This document shows positions 18,704 to 28,029 of a stretch of 64,000 bases of DNA, piece after piece (positions within the stretch are counted from its first letter, which is position 1; each line of letters begins with the position of its first letter). The DNA comes from Litorivita pollutaquae (lineage in GTDB: Bacteria > Pseudomonadota > Alphaproteobacteria > Rhodobacterales > Rhodobacteraceae). Location: assembly GCF_003205515.1 (NCBI RefSeq), contig NZ_KZ826482.1, positions 513,515 to 577,514 of the forward strand, read 5' to 3'. The notes beneath the pieces are model-generated. The model did no database searches. It was not told the origin of the DNA and saw nothing but the letters and a program-made list of their open reading frames with translations. A program made the translations under genes and the position numbers.

Positions 18704-20458
18704 CTATGAATGTTCCTCCGCCGCTTTCGCCGCCAGGGCGCGGTTGAACGTTTTCAACGCGTCCACGTGAAAGAGCGCGCCCCGAAGCTCCGGCGCATCG
18801 GTGTCGCCGCCCAATGTCACCACCGGAATGAACGCCACGCCACTTTTGTCGAAAATCGGCATGGCGGCCTCCAACGTGGCATTGCCATCAATGTAAATGC
18901 CATCGCGGATCATCTCCCAACACCGGTCCTCATCCGGCATCCGCGTGTCCCCCACCGGGCGCATCACCTTGGCAACCCGGTGCAGCGCCAACAGATAGGC
19001 CTGCGGTCCCGCCGCCAGATGGATCCCGCGACGCTCCAGTTGCGTCAAGAAAAACGACCGGTGCACCAAACGCGAAGCCAAAGCGGTCGAGATCGACACC
19101 GCCACCATCACCGCCAGGCCGGTTTGCCAGTCGCCGGTCAATTCAAACACAATCAGCGTGGTGGAGATCGGCGCCCCCAAAACCGCCGCCGCCACGGCCC
19201 CCATCCCCGCCAGAGCATAAAGCGTATGCGAGCCGGACACCTCGGGGAACATCGGTGTGGCGATTAATCCAAAGGCCAACCCGGTCAGCGCCCCCATCAT
19301 CAGCGAAGGCGAGAACACACCGCCGCCCATGCGGCCTGCCATGGTCACCGCCACGGCCACGGCTTTGATCACCGCGAAGACCATTGCATCGCGCAATCCG
19401 ATCTGCCCCTTGAGCGCCGCCGAGGTGGTTTCATATCCGACCCCGATAATGTGTGGAGACCCGATCGCCATGACGCCCAACACCGCCCCCGAAACCGCCG
19501 GCCGCAACCATCGTGGCAAGCCGCTGCGCTTTTGGACTGCATCGGCGGTGTTCTCGGCAAATAGAACCGCCCGCATCATGGCCGTCGCGACCAATCCGCA
19601 AATCGCCCCCAACATCAAAAACGCCGGCAGCTCCACATAGAATTCCAATTGGTTGGCAAGGGGCAAAGAGAATTCCGGCACATCGCCAAAGCTGATCCGG
19701 CTGACCACCGTGCCCGCCACCGAGGCAATCACAATCGGCGCAAAGGCATGCATTGCGAAATGCCGCAACACCACTTCAAGCGCGAACAATGCCCCTGCGA
19801 TCGGGGCGTTGAAGCTGGCCGAGACGGCGGCCGCGACGGCACATCCGAGCAAATCGCGCCCCGTGATGCCATTGGCGTGAATGCGGTCCGACACCCATGT
19901 GGAGATCACCCCCGCCAAATGCACAACCGGCCCCTCGCGCCCGGTCGACCCGCCCGTGGACAGCGTAATCAGAGAGGCCAGAGCCGAAGCCAATCCAGCG
20001 CGGATTTCCACCCGGCCGTCATTCAAAGCCGCGCCCTCAACCACGTCAGAGACCGCGCGCACCCGCCCGTCCGGCGTAAAGAGATGCAAGATCACGCCAA
20101 CCGCCAGCCCGCCGGTTATTGGCAGCGCAACAATCCAATACCATGGCAGCGTCCGCGCAAAACTATGTAAATGGTCGATGTCATCGACATCATAAAAGAA
20201 TCCCTGTAACGCATTGATCGCGCCGCGAAATCCGACGGAGGCGGCGCCGGCGGATATCCCGATCACAACTGCGATCAGCCAAAATTGGAATTGGCTCGGG
20301 CCTTTTTGCCGTATCACCTTGATTGCTCGTGAACATTCATCCAGGACAGAGGCCCAAATCGCCGCAAAACCACGCTGTAATGCCAATAAGGCCCCGAACA
20401 GAGCCTGCCGGCGCGGTCGCTTTTTCTGACCGGCTTTTGTTTCGGCTGCCTCGCCCAT
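18704..20458 (-). CDS. CLC-family chloride channel/antiporter
   Basis: Inner-membrane CLC protein of 584 residues with an N-terminal cytosolic helix (about 1-50), a CLC core of about 55-460 and a C-terminal CBS-like cytosolic region (about 470-575). The core shows GGSTGREGPVVHLAGV with the gating glutamate of GREGP, NAPIAGALFALEVVLRH, and MGGGVFSPSLMMGALTGLAFG. Two usual positions differ: the GSGIP selectivity motif is not recognisable (AVSDVVEGAALN instead), and the position of the proton glutamate (FIIEE in the E. coli protein) reads FALEV. It may thus conduct differently from Cl-/H+ exchangers. The ATG at 20458 is taken; a GTG 9 nt upstream is also possible. Divergent from the FAD dehydrogenase. 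Confidence 0.9.
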   Translation of the reverse strand: MGEAAETKAGQKKRPRRQALFGALLALQRGFAAIWASVLDECSRAIKVIRQKGPSQFQFWLIAVVIGISAGAASVGFRGAINALQGFFYDVDDIDHLHSFARTLPWYWIVALPITGGLAVGVILHLFTPDGRVRAVSDVVEGAALNDGRVEIRAGLASALASLITLSTGGSTGREGPVVHLAGVISTWVSDRIHANGITGRDLLGCAVAAAVSASFNAPIAGALFALEVVLRHFAMHAFAPIVIASVAGTVVSRISFGDVPEFSLPLANQLEFYVELPAFLMLGAICGLVATAMMRAVLFAENTADAVQKRSGLPRWLRPAVSGAVLGVMAIGSPHIIGVGYETTSAALKGQIGLRDAMVFAVIKAVAVAVTMAGRMGGGVFSPSLMMGALTGLAFGLIATPMFPEVSGSHTLYALAGMGAVAAAVLGAPISTTLIVFELTGDWQTGLAVMVAVSISTALASRLVHRSFFLTQLERRGIHLAAGPQAYLLALHRVAKVMRPVGDTRMPDEDRCWEMIRDGIYIDGNATLEAAMPIFDKSGVAFIPVVTLGGDTDAPELRGALFHVDALKTFNRALAAKAAEEHS

Positions 20459-20536
20459 TCGCCCCACCCCGTCTTATGACTTTCCCCGACTGCTTGCATC
20501 GCCTAGGGTTTGCCGGACACGCCACAGAGGACCCTC

Positions 20537-21916
20537 ATGAACATCGATGCAGCCCTTGCCGAACTTACCATAGTCTTAGGCCAACGCCTCAGCCTCTCCA
20601 AGTCCGATCTCGACCTGCATGGCCGCAGCGAGACGCATTTCCCTCTGACTCCACCCGACGGTGTTGCCTACCCCGAAACCACCAAAGAGGTCAGCCAGAT
20701 CGTGCGCATTTGTTCGGCGCATCGCGTGCCGGTGATCGGTTGGGGCACGGGCTCCTCTCTTGAAGGGCAAGCCCAAGCTTTTTCAGGCGGTATCATCGTT
20801 GATTTCTCTCGTATGAACAAAGTGTTGCGCATCGGACAAGCCGACATGGATTGCACCGTTGGCCCCGGCGTGACGCGCGAAGCCCTGAACCGGGAACTGC
20901 GCGCCACCGGATTGTTTTTTCCTGTCGATCCGGGGGCCAATGCCTCGATCGGCGGGATGACCTCAACCCGCGCCAGCGGCACCACCGCCGTGCGATATGG
21001 CACCATGCGCGACAATGTTTTGGGGCTGGAGGTTGTCCTTGCCGATGGCACGGTGATCCACACCGGCACACGGGCGCGCAAATCTTCGGCAGGCTATGAC
21101 CTGACTGCGCTATTTGTGGGCGCCGAGGGAACGCTTGGATTGATCACCGAAATCACTCTACGTCTACAAGGCCAACCCGAGGCCGTGACCGCCGCCGTCT
21201 GCGCCTTTGATGACATCGACAGCGCTGTGCGCTGTGTCATCGACACCATCCAATTGGGCATTCCCATGGCACGGATCGAATTCGTCGATGCGGCCACCGC
21301 CGCCGCCTTCAACAGCTACGCCGGATCACAATTGCCAGAATGCCCGCATTTGATGGTCGAATTTCACAGCTCTGACACCGGTGTGCGCGAACAGGCCGAA
21401 AGCTTTGGCGAAATTGTCGCGGATCATGGCGGCAAAAGCTTTAAATGGGCCTCGAAGTTGGAGGATCGCAATGCCCTGTGGACCATGCGCCACAATGCAC
21501 ATTATGCCTGTATGGCCTCGCGGCCGGGCTGTCGGTCGATGGTCACGGATATCTGTGTGCCCATTTCGCGCCTGGCCGATGCAGTCAATGAAACCCGCGC
21601 CGATCTGGAGGCGGAAAATGTCACCGGCCCGATCCTCGGCCATGTCGGGGACGGCAATTTCCACGCCGTCTTACTGTTTGACGAGAACGACGCCGATGAG
21701 GTGGCCCGCGTCAAGCGCGTCGCGCACCGGATGGTAGAGCGGGCGCTTGAGATGGGCGGCACCGTCACCGGCGAACATGGCATTGGCGTGGGAAAGCTGG
21801 ACTATATGCCCGCCGAACACGGCGCGGCTTGGGCCCTGATGGGACGTTTAAAAGCTGCCTTCGATCCCAAAAACATCATGAATCCGGGAAAATTGGTTCC
21901 GCCGCGAAACGACTAG
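20537..21916 (+). CDS. FAD-linked D-2-hydroxyacid (D-lactate/glycolate-type) dehydrogenase
   Basis: Flavoenzyme of 459 residues in the GlcD/D-lactate dehydrogenase (cytochrome) family, which oxidises D-lactate or a related 2-hydroxyacid to the ketoacid. The FAD-binding PCMH domain runs about 45-225 (VIGWGTGSSLEGQAQAFSGG, DPGANASIGGMTSTRASGT, LFVGAEGTLGLITEITLRL). The C-terminal oxidase domain has LGHVGDGNFHAVLLFD with the metal-site His residues and ends with GTVTGEHGIGVGKLDYM and FDPKNIMNPGKL. AGAGGA precedes ATG 20537. No iron-sulfur partner (GlcF) is present, so the single-subunit D-lactate type is more likely than glycolate oxidase. Confidence 0.9.
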   Translation: MNIDAALAELTIVLGQRLSLSKSDLDLHGRSETHFPLTPPDGVAYPETTKEVSQIVRICSAHRVPVIGWGTGSSLEGQAQAFSGGIIVDFSRMNKVLRIGQADMDCTVGPGVTREALNRELRATGLFFPVDPGANASIGGMTSTRASGTTAVRYGTMRDNVLGLEVVLADGTVIHTGTRARKSSAGYDLTALFVGAEGTLGLITEITLRLQGQPEAVTAAVCAFDDIDSAVRCVIDTIQLGIPMARIEFVDAATAAAFNSYAGSQLPECPHLMVEFHSSDTGVREQAESFGEIVADHGGKSFKWASKLEDRNALWTMRHNAHYACMASRPGCRSMVTDICVPISRLADAVNETRADLEAENVTGPILGHVGDGNFHAVLLFDENDADEVARVKRVAHRMVERALEMGGTVTGEHGIGVGKLDYMPAEHGAAWALMGRLKAAFDPKNIMNPGKLVPPRND

Positions 21917-21927
21917 CCCCGCAGTCT

Positions 21928-23577
21928 CTATTTGATCAATGCCTTGGCCGCCGCGCGCGCCGCATCGGTGATGGTATCTCCCGACAGCATCCGCGCAATT
22001 TCATCGGTGCGCTCGCCCGCATCCAGCGCCGTCACTGTTGACAATGTCATGCCGTCTTCAACCCGCTTTTGCACCCGCAAGTGATACGCCCCCAAGGCCG
22101 CGACCTGCGGCGAATGGGTGACGACCAACACCTGCCCGCCATCCGCCAGATCCGCCAACCGGCGGCCCACCGCATCTGCGGTGGCGCCACCAACGCCGCG
22201 GTCAATCTCGTCAAAAATCATCGTGACGCCACTGTCCGCGCCGGACAGACAAACCTTGAGCGCCAAGAGGAAGCGCGACAATTCCCCGCCCGAGGCGATC
22301 TTGCCCAAAGGCCCCGCCGGTGCGCCCGGATTGGTGGCCACGGTGAAAGACACCGCATCGTGGCCGTCCGGTCCCGGTTCTTCCGGGGTGATTTCGGTGA
22401 CAAACACCGCCCGCTCCATCTTCAGCGGCGCAAGCTCTGCGGTCACCGCCGCATCCAACCGCTCCGCCGCATCCCGGCGGGCTTGGGACAGGTTTTGCGC
22501 CGCCATGTCATACGCCGCTTCGGCCTCGGCCAAGGTCTTTTGCAGCACAGCCAGATCCGCCTCGCCACTGTCCAATGCCGCGAGTTTCGCACGCAACCCC
22601 GCAGCAAACTCGGTCAAATCGTCCGGCTGCACCTCATGTTTGCGTGCCAAAGCACGGATCGCAAACAAACGCTCTTCGCAATTTTCCAAATCATGTGGGT
22701 TAAATTCAAGCCCCTCAAGGCAGCGCATCACCCCGTCCGACGCCTCGTCCAATTCGACCATGGCACGGGTCAGCGCCGCCATCGGCGCATCCAATGCGCC
22801 TTCGGCCCGCTCAGCCGCGCCCTCAAGCCAACGCAGCGCATTGCCAATCGCCCCCTCGGCGCCCTCATACCCGATCTCGTGATGGGCGCGGTTGACGTCT
22901 TCGCGGATCTTCTCGGCGCCTTGCATCTGCCGGCGGCTGAGATCCAACGCCGCATCTTCGCCCGGTTGCGGATCAAGCGCGTCCAACTCCGCCACCGCGT
23001 GGCGCAGGTAATCCTCTTCCGCGCGCACCTCCGCCAAAGCGTGCTCTGCACTGTGCAATGCCTTACGGGCGCTATGCGCCGCCCGCCACAGCCCCCGCAG
23101 CGCAACGCGTTGGTCATCCAGCCCACCAAATTGATCCAAAAGCATCCTGTGACCGCGCGGATTGAGCAAACCTCGATCATCATGTTGCCCGTGCAATTCG
23201 ACCAATGTGTCCGATAAGCTCCGTAACACCTCCCCTGAACACCGCCGGTCATTGACCCATGCGGTTTTGCGCCCATCCTGCCGGTTCACCCGGCGCAGAA
23301 TCAAACCTTCGCGCGCATCCGGCAATCCGGCTTCGGCCAAAACCGCATGGGCGGCATGGCCCGTGGGCAAATCAAATTCCGCGACCACTTCGCCCTGTTC
23401 GGCGCCCCTGCGCACCAATTCCGCACGCCCACGCCATCCCAAAACAAACCCGAGTGAATCCAACAGGATGGATTTCCCCGCGCCGGTTTCGCCGGTCAGC
23501 ACATTCAAACCCGGCTGAAACGCAAGCTCCAGCCGGTCAATGATCAACATATCACGGATATCAAGATGTCGAAGCAA
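21928..23577 (-). CDS. recN: DNA repair protein RecN
   Basis: SMC-like ATPase of 549 residues that acts in recombinational repair of double-strand breaks. Walker A GETGAGKSILLDSLGF lies at about 31-46. Two long helical arms flank the middle (about 160-370), and the C-terminal half carries the ABC signature LASGGELSRFLLALK-like segment (here KIASGGELSRFLLALK) and Walker B MIFDEIDRGVGG. The start is a TTG at 23577, kept because the conserved MLRHLDIRDMLIIDRLEL N-terminus begins there. The next ATG would remove the first strand. It is the last gene of the minus-strand cluster, 36 nt after bamD, and convergent with the FAD dehydrogenase (11 nt apart). Confidence 0.96.
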   Translation of the reverse strand: MLRHLDIRDMLIIDRLELAFQPGLNVLTGETGAGKSILLDSLGFVLGWRGRAELVRRGAEQGEVVAEFDLPTGHAAHAVLAEAGLPDAREGLILRRVNRQDGRKTAWVNDRRCSGEVLRSLSDTLVELHGQHDDRGLLNPRGHRMLLDQFGGLDDQRVALRGLWRAAHSARKALHSAEHALAEVRAEEDYLRHAVAELDALDPQPGEDAALDLSRRQMQGAEKIREDVNRAHHEIGYEGAEGAIGNALRWLEGAAERAEGALDAPMAALTRAMVELDEASDGVMRCLEGLEFNPHDLENCEERLFAIRALARKHEVQPDDLTEFAAGLRAKLAALDSGEADLAVLQKTLAEAEAAYDMAAQNLSQARRDAAERLDAAVTAELAPLKMERAVFVTEITPEEPGPDGHDAVSFTVATNPGAPAGPLGKIASGGELSRFLLALKVCLSGADSGVTMIFDEIDRGVGGATADAVGRRLADLADGGQVLVVTHSPQVAALGAYHLRVQKRVEDGMTLSTVTALDAGERTDEIARMLSGDTITDAARAAAKALIK

Positions 23578-23613
23578 CGCCCGCGCCCCCCAGCGCCAAG
23601 ACCAAGGCCAAGC

Positions 23614-24462
23614 TCAGAGCCAGCGGCCTTTGATCATCTGGCGATACACCTGCCGAAGCCAACTGTCGCCGGCAGCCTCCAGCTCAAGCCCACGGCCCGT
23701 CAGCAATTTATAGCTGTCTTCATACCAATGCGTCGAGCGGAAGTTATGCCCCAAGATGGCGCCGGCCGTCTGCGCCTCATTGGTCAGGCCCAACGACAGA
23801 TAGGCCTCAACCAGACGATGCAACGCTTCGGCGGTATGGGTCGTGGTTTGGAAATCCTCGACCACCACGCGGAATCGGTTGATCGCCGCAGCGTAGTGTT
23901 CACCCTTAAGGTAATAGCGCCCGATCTCCATTTCCTTCGCAGCCAGATGGTCGAAGGCAAGGTCGAATTTCAAAATCGCCGCACGGGCATATTCGCTATC
24001 GGGGTAATTTTCGATCACCACGCGCAGCGCTTGCAACGCTTGGAAGGTCAGCCCCTGATCGCGGCCCACTTCGTCAATCTGGTCATAATAGCTCAACGCC
24101 AAGAGATATTGCGCATAGGCAGCATCTTCATCGGTCGGGTAAAAATCAATGAACCGCTGCGCCGCGGACCGGCTGTTGGGGTAGTCTTGCGCCTTGTGAT
24201 AGGCAAAAGCCTGCATGATCAGCGCACGTTTCGCCCATTCGGAATAGGGGTAAAGGCGCTCCACCTCACCGAAATATTCGGCAGCATCATCAGGACGGCG
24301 GCGGTCCAATTCAAACTCGCCGCGCCCGTAAATCTGTTCTGCGGTGTAGGTCTCAAGCGGTACGTCACCGCGATTGACCGCGCTGTTGCTGCCACATCCG
24401 GCGAGAAGCGCAGCGCAAAGCACCGCACCGAGGGAAATTGCCCGGGGTCTGCCGCCTGTCAT
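23614..24462 (-). CDS. bamD: Outer membrane assembly lipoprotein BamD
   Basis: Lipoprotein subunit of the BAM complex, which folds beta-barrels into the outer membrane. The N-terminus has a signal peptide with the lipobox LLAGC, whose Cys at about residue 20 would be acylated. The mature part consists of TPR-like repeats (YGRGEFELDRRRPDDAAEYFGEVERLYP, RALIMQAFAYHKAQDYPNSRSAAQRFIDFYP, ALRVVIENYPDSEYARAAILKF). The ATG at 24462 is chosen because it places the signal sequence at the N-terminus. The frame is open to 24573, but that adds 37 non-signal residues. It sits between lpxC and recN, the standard order in this lineage. Confidence 0.95.
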   Translation of the reverse strand: MTGGRPRAISLGAVLCAALLAGCGSNSAVNRGDVPLETYTAEQIYGRGEFELDRRRPDDAAEYFGEVERLYPYSEWAKRALIMQAFAYHKAQDYPNSRSAAQRFIDFYPTDEDAAYAQYLLALSYYDQIDEVGRDQGLTFQALQALRVVIENYPDSEYARAAILKFDLAFDHLAAKEMEIGRYYLKGEHYAAAINRFRVVVEDFQTTTHTAEALHRLVEAYLSLGLTNEAQTAGAILGHNFRSTHWYEDSYKLLTGRGLELEAAGDSWLRQVYRQMIKGRWL

Positions 24463-24640
24463 TCTTGCTCTCACCCTTGTCCTGCCTTGGCCCATTTCAT
24501 CGGGGCCGGTCTGCTTGGCCATACGCGCCTCCAAACGGCAACGCTCTGAGCAGGGTTTACCCTGCTTTACCATCTGGTCCTAGCACGAAAAATTCTGGTG
24601 CAAAACGTCTTTGCGCATGATTTTGGGCAAAGCGCCGCCT

Positions 24641-25579
24641 TCACGCGACGCAAGCGGCCGGAATCTCACCCGGATGCAGCCCCGCACCGGGCAATTGCGC
24701 GCAGGTTTCAGCATCACAAATCACCCATTCATAGTTGGATTGATCGGCAAATACCGCGCGCAACAGGCTGTTGGTGATGCCGTGGCCGGCGCGATGGCCG
24801 GTGTAACGCCCAAGGATCGGCGCCCCCGCCAACATCAAGTCGCCCAAAGCATCGAGCATTTTGTGGCGCACGGCCTCATCTGCGTGACGCAAGCCGCCGG
24901 GGCTCAGCACATCAGCGCCATCCACCACGACCGCATTTTCATAGGTGCCGCCCAAGGCCAGCCCCTGTTCACGCATCGCATCCACATCCGCCTTACGGCA
25001 GAACGTCCGGCTGTCGCAAAGTTCGCGCACAAAAGATCCGTTCGACATGTTCAAAGTTTTGTGTTGCACGCCGATCGCGGCATCATCGAAATCAATGTGG
25101 AATTCGATCGTCAGCCGCGTGGCCGGATCCAAACGCGCCCATGCTGCGGTGCGCGCCGCGCCGGTGCGGAACTCGACCGGCTTGAGGATCTTCAAGGCGC
25201 GCAGCGGTGCGTTTTGATCGGTAAACCCGCATTGCATCATGCCGCGCACGAAAGCGGCCGCGCTGCCGTCGAGAATCGGCACTTCGGGGCCGTCAACATC
25301 AATGACCGCATTGGTCACCCCACACCCGGCCAAAGCCGCCATCACATGCTCGATGGTCGACAGGCTCTCGCCTGCGGTATTTTCAATCTTGGTGCAGAGC
25401 GGCGATTGGTTCACCGCATCCCAACGCGCCGGGATCAAACTGTCACGGAAAGGCAAATCGGTGCGGCGAAACCAAATTCCCCGCCCCGCCGGCGCGGGGT
25501 TGAGCTTCATCGTCACCGGCTTGCCCGAATGCAAACCGACGCCGGAAAAGCTGATCGTGGATTTCAATGTGCGCTGCAC
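24641..25579 (-). CDS. lpxC: UDP-3-O-acyl-N-acetylglucosamine deacetylase
   Basis: Zinc amidase that catalyses the committed step of lipid A synthesis in the cytoplasm. It has 312 residues, normal length. The zinc and catalytic residues are visible: His78 in TIEHVMAAL, the RHKMLDALGDLML segment with His and Asp, and GHRAGHGITNSLLRAV carrying the general-acid His. FSGVGLHSGKPVTM is the N-terminal signature. It lies 260 nt after ftsZ and is separated from it by an intrinsic terminator, so it is likely to have its own promoter in 25580-25758. Confidence 0.98.
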   Translation of the reverse strand: MQRTLKSTISFSGVGLHSGKPVTMKLNPAPAGRGIWFRRTDLPFRDSLIPARWDAVNQSPLCTKIENTAGESLSTIEHVMAALAGCGVTNAVIDVDGPEVPILDGSAAAFVRGMMQCGFTDQNAPLRALKILKPVEFRTGAARTAAWARLDPATRLTIEFHIDFDDAAIGVQHKTLNMSNGSFVRELCDSRTFCRKADVDAMREQGLALGGTYENAVVVDGADVLSPGGLRHADEAVRHKMLDALGDLMLAGAPILGRYTGHRAGHGITNSLLRAVFADQSNYEWVICDAETCAQLPGAGLHPGEIPAACVA

Positions 25580-25758
25580 CTAAGAGACCTCATCGTGTTT
25601 CGCAAAAGCAAAGCCCTTGCCGTTGAGCGGTAAAATAGGGCGGCGACGAAGGCGGCTCAATTCACTCTTTGTAACGGAGTGTAACAATCGTGCCGCAACG
25701 CGGCATCACGCGGAATGCGACACAGGTGCCAAATGACCAAACCATTATAATAAAACAA

Positions 25759-25784
25759 AAAAGACCGCCAACTGGCGGTCTTTT
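25759..25784. terminator. Terminator at the end of the ftsZ transcript
   Basis: An 11-bp stem AAAAGACCGCC / GGCGGTCTTTT with a 4-nt loop has A/T runs on both sides, giving a T-tract in each direction. It lies 55 nt past the ftsZ stop and upstream of lpxC. Confidence 0.88.
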
Positions 25785-25839
25785 CTAAGATTTTGCAACG
25801 CGGCGTCAGCCCGGCTCCGATGCGCAGATTTCCGCCCGA

Positions 25840-27549
25840 TCAATTGGCCTGACGGCGCAGGAACGCGGGAATTTCGATGCGATCTTGATCCGCATCAGCT
25901 TGCGGTTCCTGGCTGGGTTGAGCGTGCGTCGCGGCCCGTGCAGTCGCCTGCGGGCGGGCCTGTTGGGCCGGTTGGTGCGCCGCAGGTTGTGGTTGCTGAC
26001 GCGGTTGTTGTTGCGCATCACCTTCACCGTGGCCGGTCATCCGGTTGATCAACGAATTGATCCCGAACCGCGGGCGCTCGCTGTCCGACTGGGTCGCTTG
26101 GCGCACGGGTTGCGGCGCGGCGGCGGCGGGGCGCTCGACCGGTTGGCTTGGCTGGGTGCGGTTATGCACGGCAGCTTGCAAACGCGCCATCGCTTCGGGT
26201 GTCGGGGTACCGGGGGCCGGTGCGCGCGGCGCGACAAAAGCCTCGGGTTCGGCTTCGATGCTGGCCTGCTGTGCGGCGGCTTGCGGCGCGCGCGGCTGAT
26301 AGGCGGGAGGAGGCATATCGTCTTGAGCCTGACGCGCCGCAGGTTGCGGTTGCTGCACGTGCTCGGGTTCAAAAATGTCTTCCATTTGCTCTTCCGCCGC
26401 AGCGGCCGCCGTCGATTGCGCGTCAAGATCGGCAAACAGCGTCGGTTCGGGCTGAGCCGTCTCGGCAGCAACCGGGGCCGGTTGTGCGGCAGCCGGAGCC
26501 ATCGCCACGGCGGCGTCAACCGCTTGTTGCTTCAAAGGCTCGGCCAGCTTGCGGCGCGGCAAGGGCATTTCGGTGTTCACATCCACCGCATCGATCCCGG
26601 TGGCCACCACGGACACGCGCATCGCGCCTTCCATTTCGGTGTCCAACGTCGAACCGACGATGATATTCGCATCCTGATCGACTTCTTCGCGGATCCGGTT
26701 GGCCGCTTCGTCAAGTTCGAACAATGTAAGGTCGTGACCACCGGTGATGTTGATGAGAACGCCCTTGGCACCGCGCAGCGAAATTTCGTCCAGAAGCGGG
26801 TTGGCAATGGCTTTCTCGGCGGCTTGCACGGCACGATCTTCGCCGGTGGCCTCGCCTGTACCCATCATCGCCTTGCCCATCTCGTCCATTACGGCACGAA
26901 CGTCGGCAAAATCGAGGTTGATCAAACCAGGCCGCACCATCAGGTCTGTCACGCCTTTGACACCTTGATAGAGCACATCATCGGCCATCGAGAAGGCTTC
27001 GGTGAAGGTGGTTTTTTCATTCGCCAGACGGAAGAGGTTCTGGTTCGGAATGATGATCAGAGTATCGACAACCTTTTGCAGCGCCTCGATACCATCATCG
27101 GCCTGCTTCATGCGTTTGTTGCCCTCGAATTGGAAGGGCTTGGTCACAACACCAACAGTCAGAACACCAAGCTCGCGCGCGGCCTGTGCGATGATCGGCG
27201 CGGCGCCGGTGCCGGTACCCCCGCCCATACCCGCAGTGATAAAGCACATGTGTGCGCCCGCGAGGTGATCGACGATTTGCTCGATGCTTTCTTCGGCGGC
27301 TGCGGCACCGACGCTGGCGCGGGCCCCTGCCCCCAAACCTTCGGTGACTTTGATCCCCAATTGCACGCGGCTGTCAGAGCGGCTTTGTTGCAGCGCCTGC
27401 GCATCCGTGTTCGCCACGACGAAATCAACCCCTTCGAGGTTCTTTTCGATCATGTTGTTCACGGCGTTGCCACCCGCACCCCCAACGCCAAACACCGTAA
27501 TGCGGGGCTTCAGCTCTTCTTGTTCGGGCATCATAAGGTTCAATGTCAT
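25840..27549 (-). CDS. ftsZ: Cell division protein FtsZ
   Basis: Tubulin-like GTPase that polymerises into the Z ring at midcell. The GTPase core spans about 16-320, with the tubulin signature GGGTGTG at 109-115, the T7-loop region [11 protein letters not shown] and the adjoining [18 protein letters not shown]. It is followed by an unusually long disordered linker (about 335-550) rich in Ala, Pro and Gln, and then the conserved C-terminal peptide IPAFLRRQ, which binds FtsA and other partners. At 569 residues it is much longer than E. coli FtsZ (383), as is typical of this family of bacteria. ATG 27549 follows AGGTGGA. A GTG four codons upstream lies within that site. It is preceded by a 480-nt regulatory spacer after ftsA. 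Confidence 0.98.
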   Translation of the reverse strand: MTLNLMMPEQEELKPRITVFGVGGAGGNAVNNMIEKNLEGVDFVVANTDAQALQQSRSDSRVQLGIKVTEGLGAGARASVGAAAAEESIEQIVDHLAGAHMCFITAGMGGGTGTGAAPIIAQAARELGVLTVGVVTKPFQFEGNKRMKQADDGIEALQKVVDTLIIIPNQNLFRLANEKTTFTEAFSMADDVLYQGVKGVTDLMVRPGLINLDFADVRAVMDEMGKAMMGTGEATGEDRAVQAAEKAIANPLLDEISLRGAKGVLINITGGHDLTLFELDEAANRIREEVDQDANIIVGSTLDTEMEGAMRVSVVATGIDAVDVNTEMPLPRRKLAEPLKQQAVDAAVAMAPAAAQPAPVAAETAQPEPTLFADLDAQSTAAAAAEEQMEDIFEPEHVQQPQPAARQAQDDMPPPAYQPRAPQAAAQQASIEAEPEAFVAPRAPAPGTPTPEAMARLQAAVHNRTQPSQPVERPAAAAPQPVRQATQSDSERPRFGINSLINRMTGHGEGDAQQQPRQQPQPAAHQPAQQARPQATARAATHAQPSQEPQADADQDRIEIPAFLRRQAN

Positions 27550-28029
27550 AGATCTGTCCACCTGATGGTTTGCCCGCGTCAGCGGGGCATTCTTTAATTT
27601 ACCTAATCACGGCCATTGTTACCGTTTGTTCAGAGAGTCGTCACTCAAAAAACGCATTCTCCACACAAAATATGGCGCAAACCACTGGTAATCGCACCAT
27701 CATGTGCGATTTTAAGCGAGATATTGCGCATGGCCTGATGAAAACCCATAGATTGCAGGGCTTAAAGACCAAGCCGCCCACAGAACAGGGCAACCATGCG
27801 GCACCGTTATGGTGCGAATTTCATGTTTCGGAAGACTGCTCGGTCCACCTTGGCCCATGTTTGGGCGCTCTCGACCTCTTTGGGTCTTAAAGTGAGATTA
27901 ACATATCGGAGCTACGGCGTCAGGTGATTCTTTGTATCACTTTATGAAAATGCGCAGCGCACCGGCGGCTTTTTGCCCGCACGCCCCGACCCGCCCGCCT
28001 CGCGCGTGTCTGTCACCAGTTGTCGCGCA
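27550..28029 (-). promoter_or_regulatory. ftsA-ftsZ intergenic regulatory region
   Basis: This 480-nt spacer is AT-richer than the flanking genes and holds no convincing gene. It has an exact CtrA-type site at 27887-27902, a perfect 8-bp inverted repeat with a 6-nt loop (27690-27697 with 27704-27711), a second GCACC/GGTGC repeat near 27804-27818, and a small GC hairpin (27572-27588) just upstream of the ftsZ ribosome site. It is presumably the main ftsZ promoter region. Confidence 0.6.
27887..27902 (+). promoter_or_regulatory. Candidate CtrA binding site upstream of ftsZ
   Basis: TTAA (27887-27890), a 7-nt spacer, and TTAAC (27898-27902) form an exact full CtrA consensus, 338 nt upstream of the ftsZ start. 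In Caulobacter CtrA represses ftsZ from its promoter. Whether it does so here is inference. Confidence 0.5.

Noticed and set aside
25885..27597. Plus-strand open frame of 570 codons opposite ftsZ
   Set aside because: Shadow of the GC-rich ftsZ gene; composition (Arg/Gly/Leu) and lack of motifs show it is not real.
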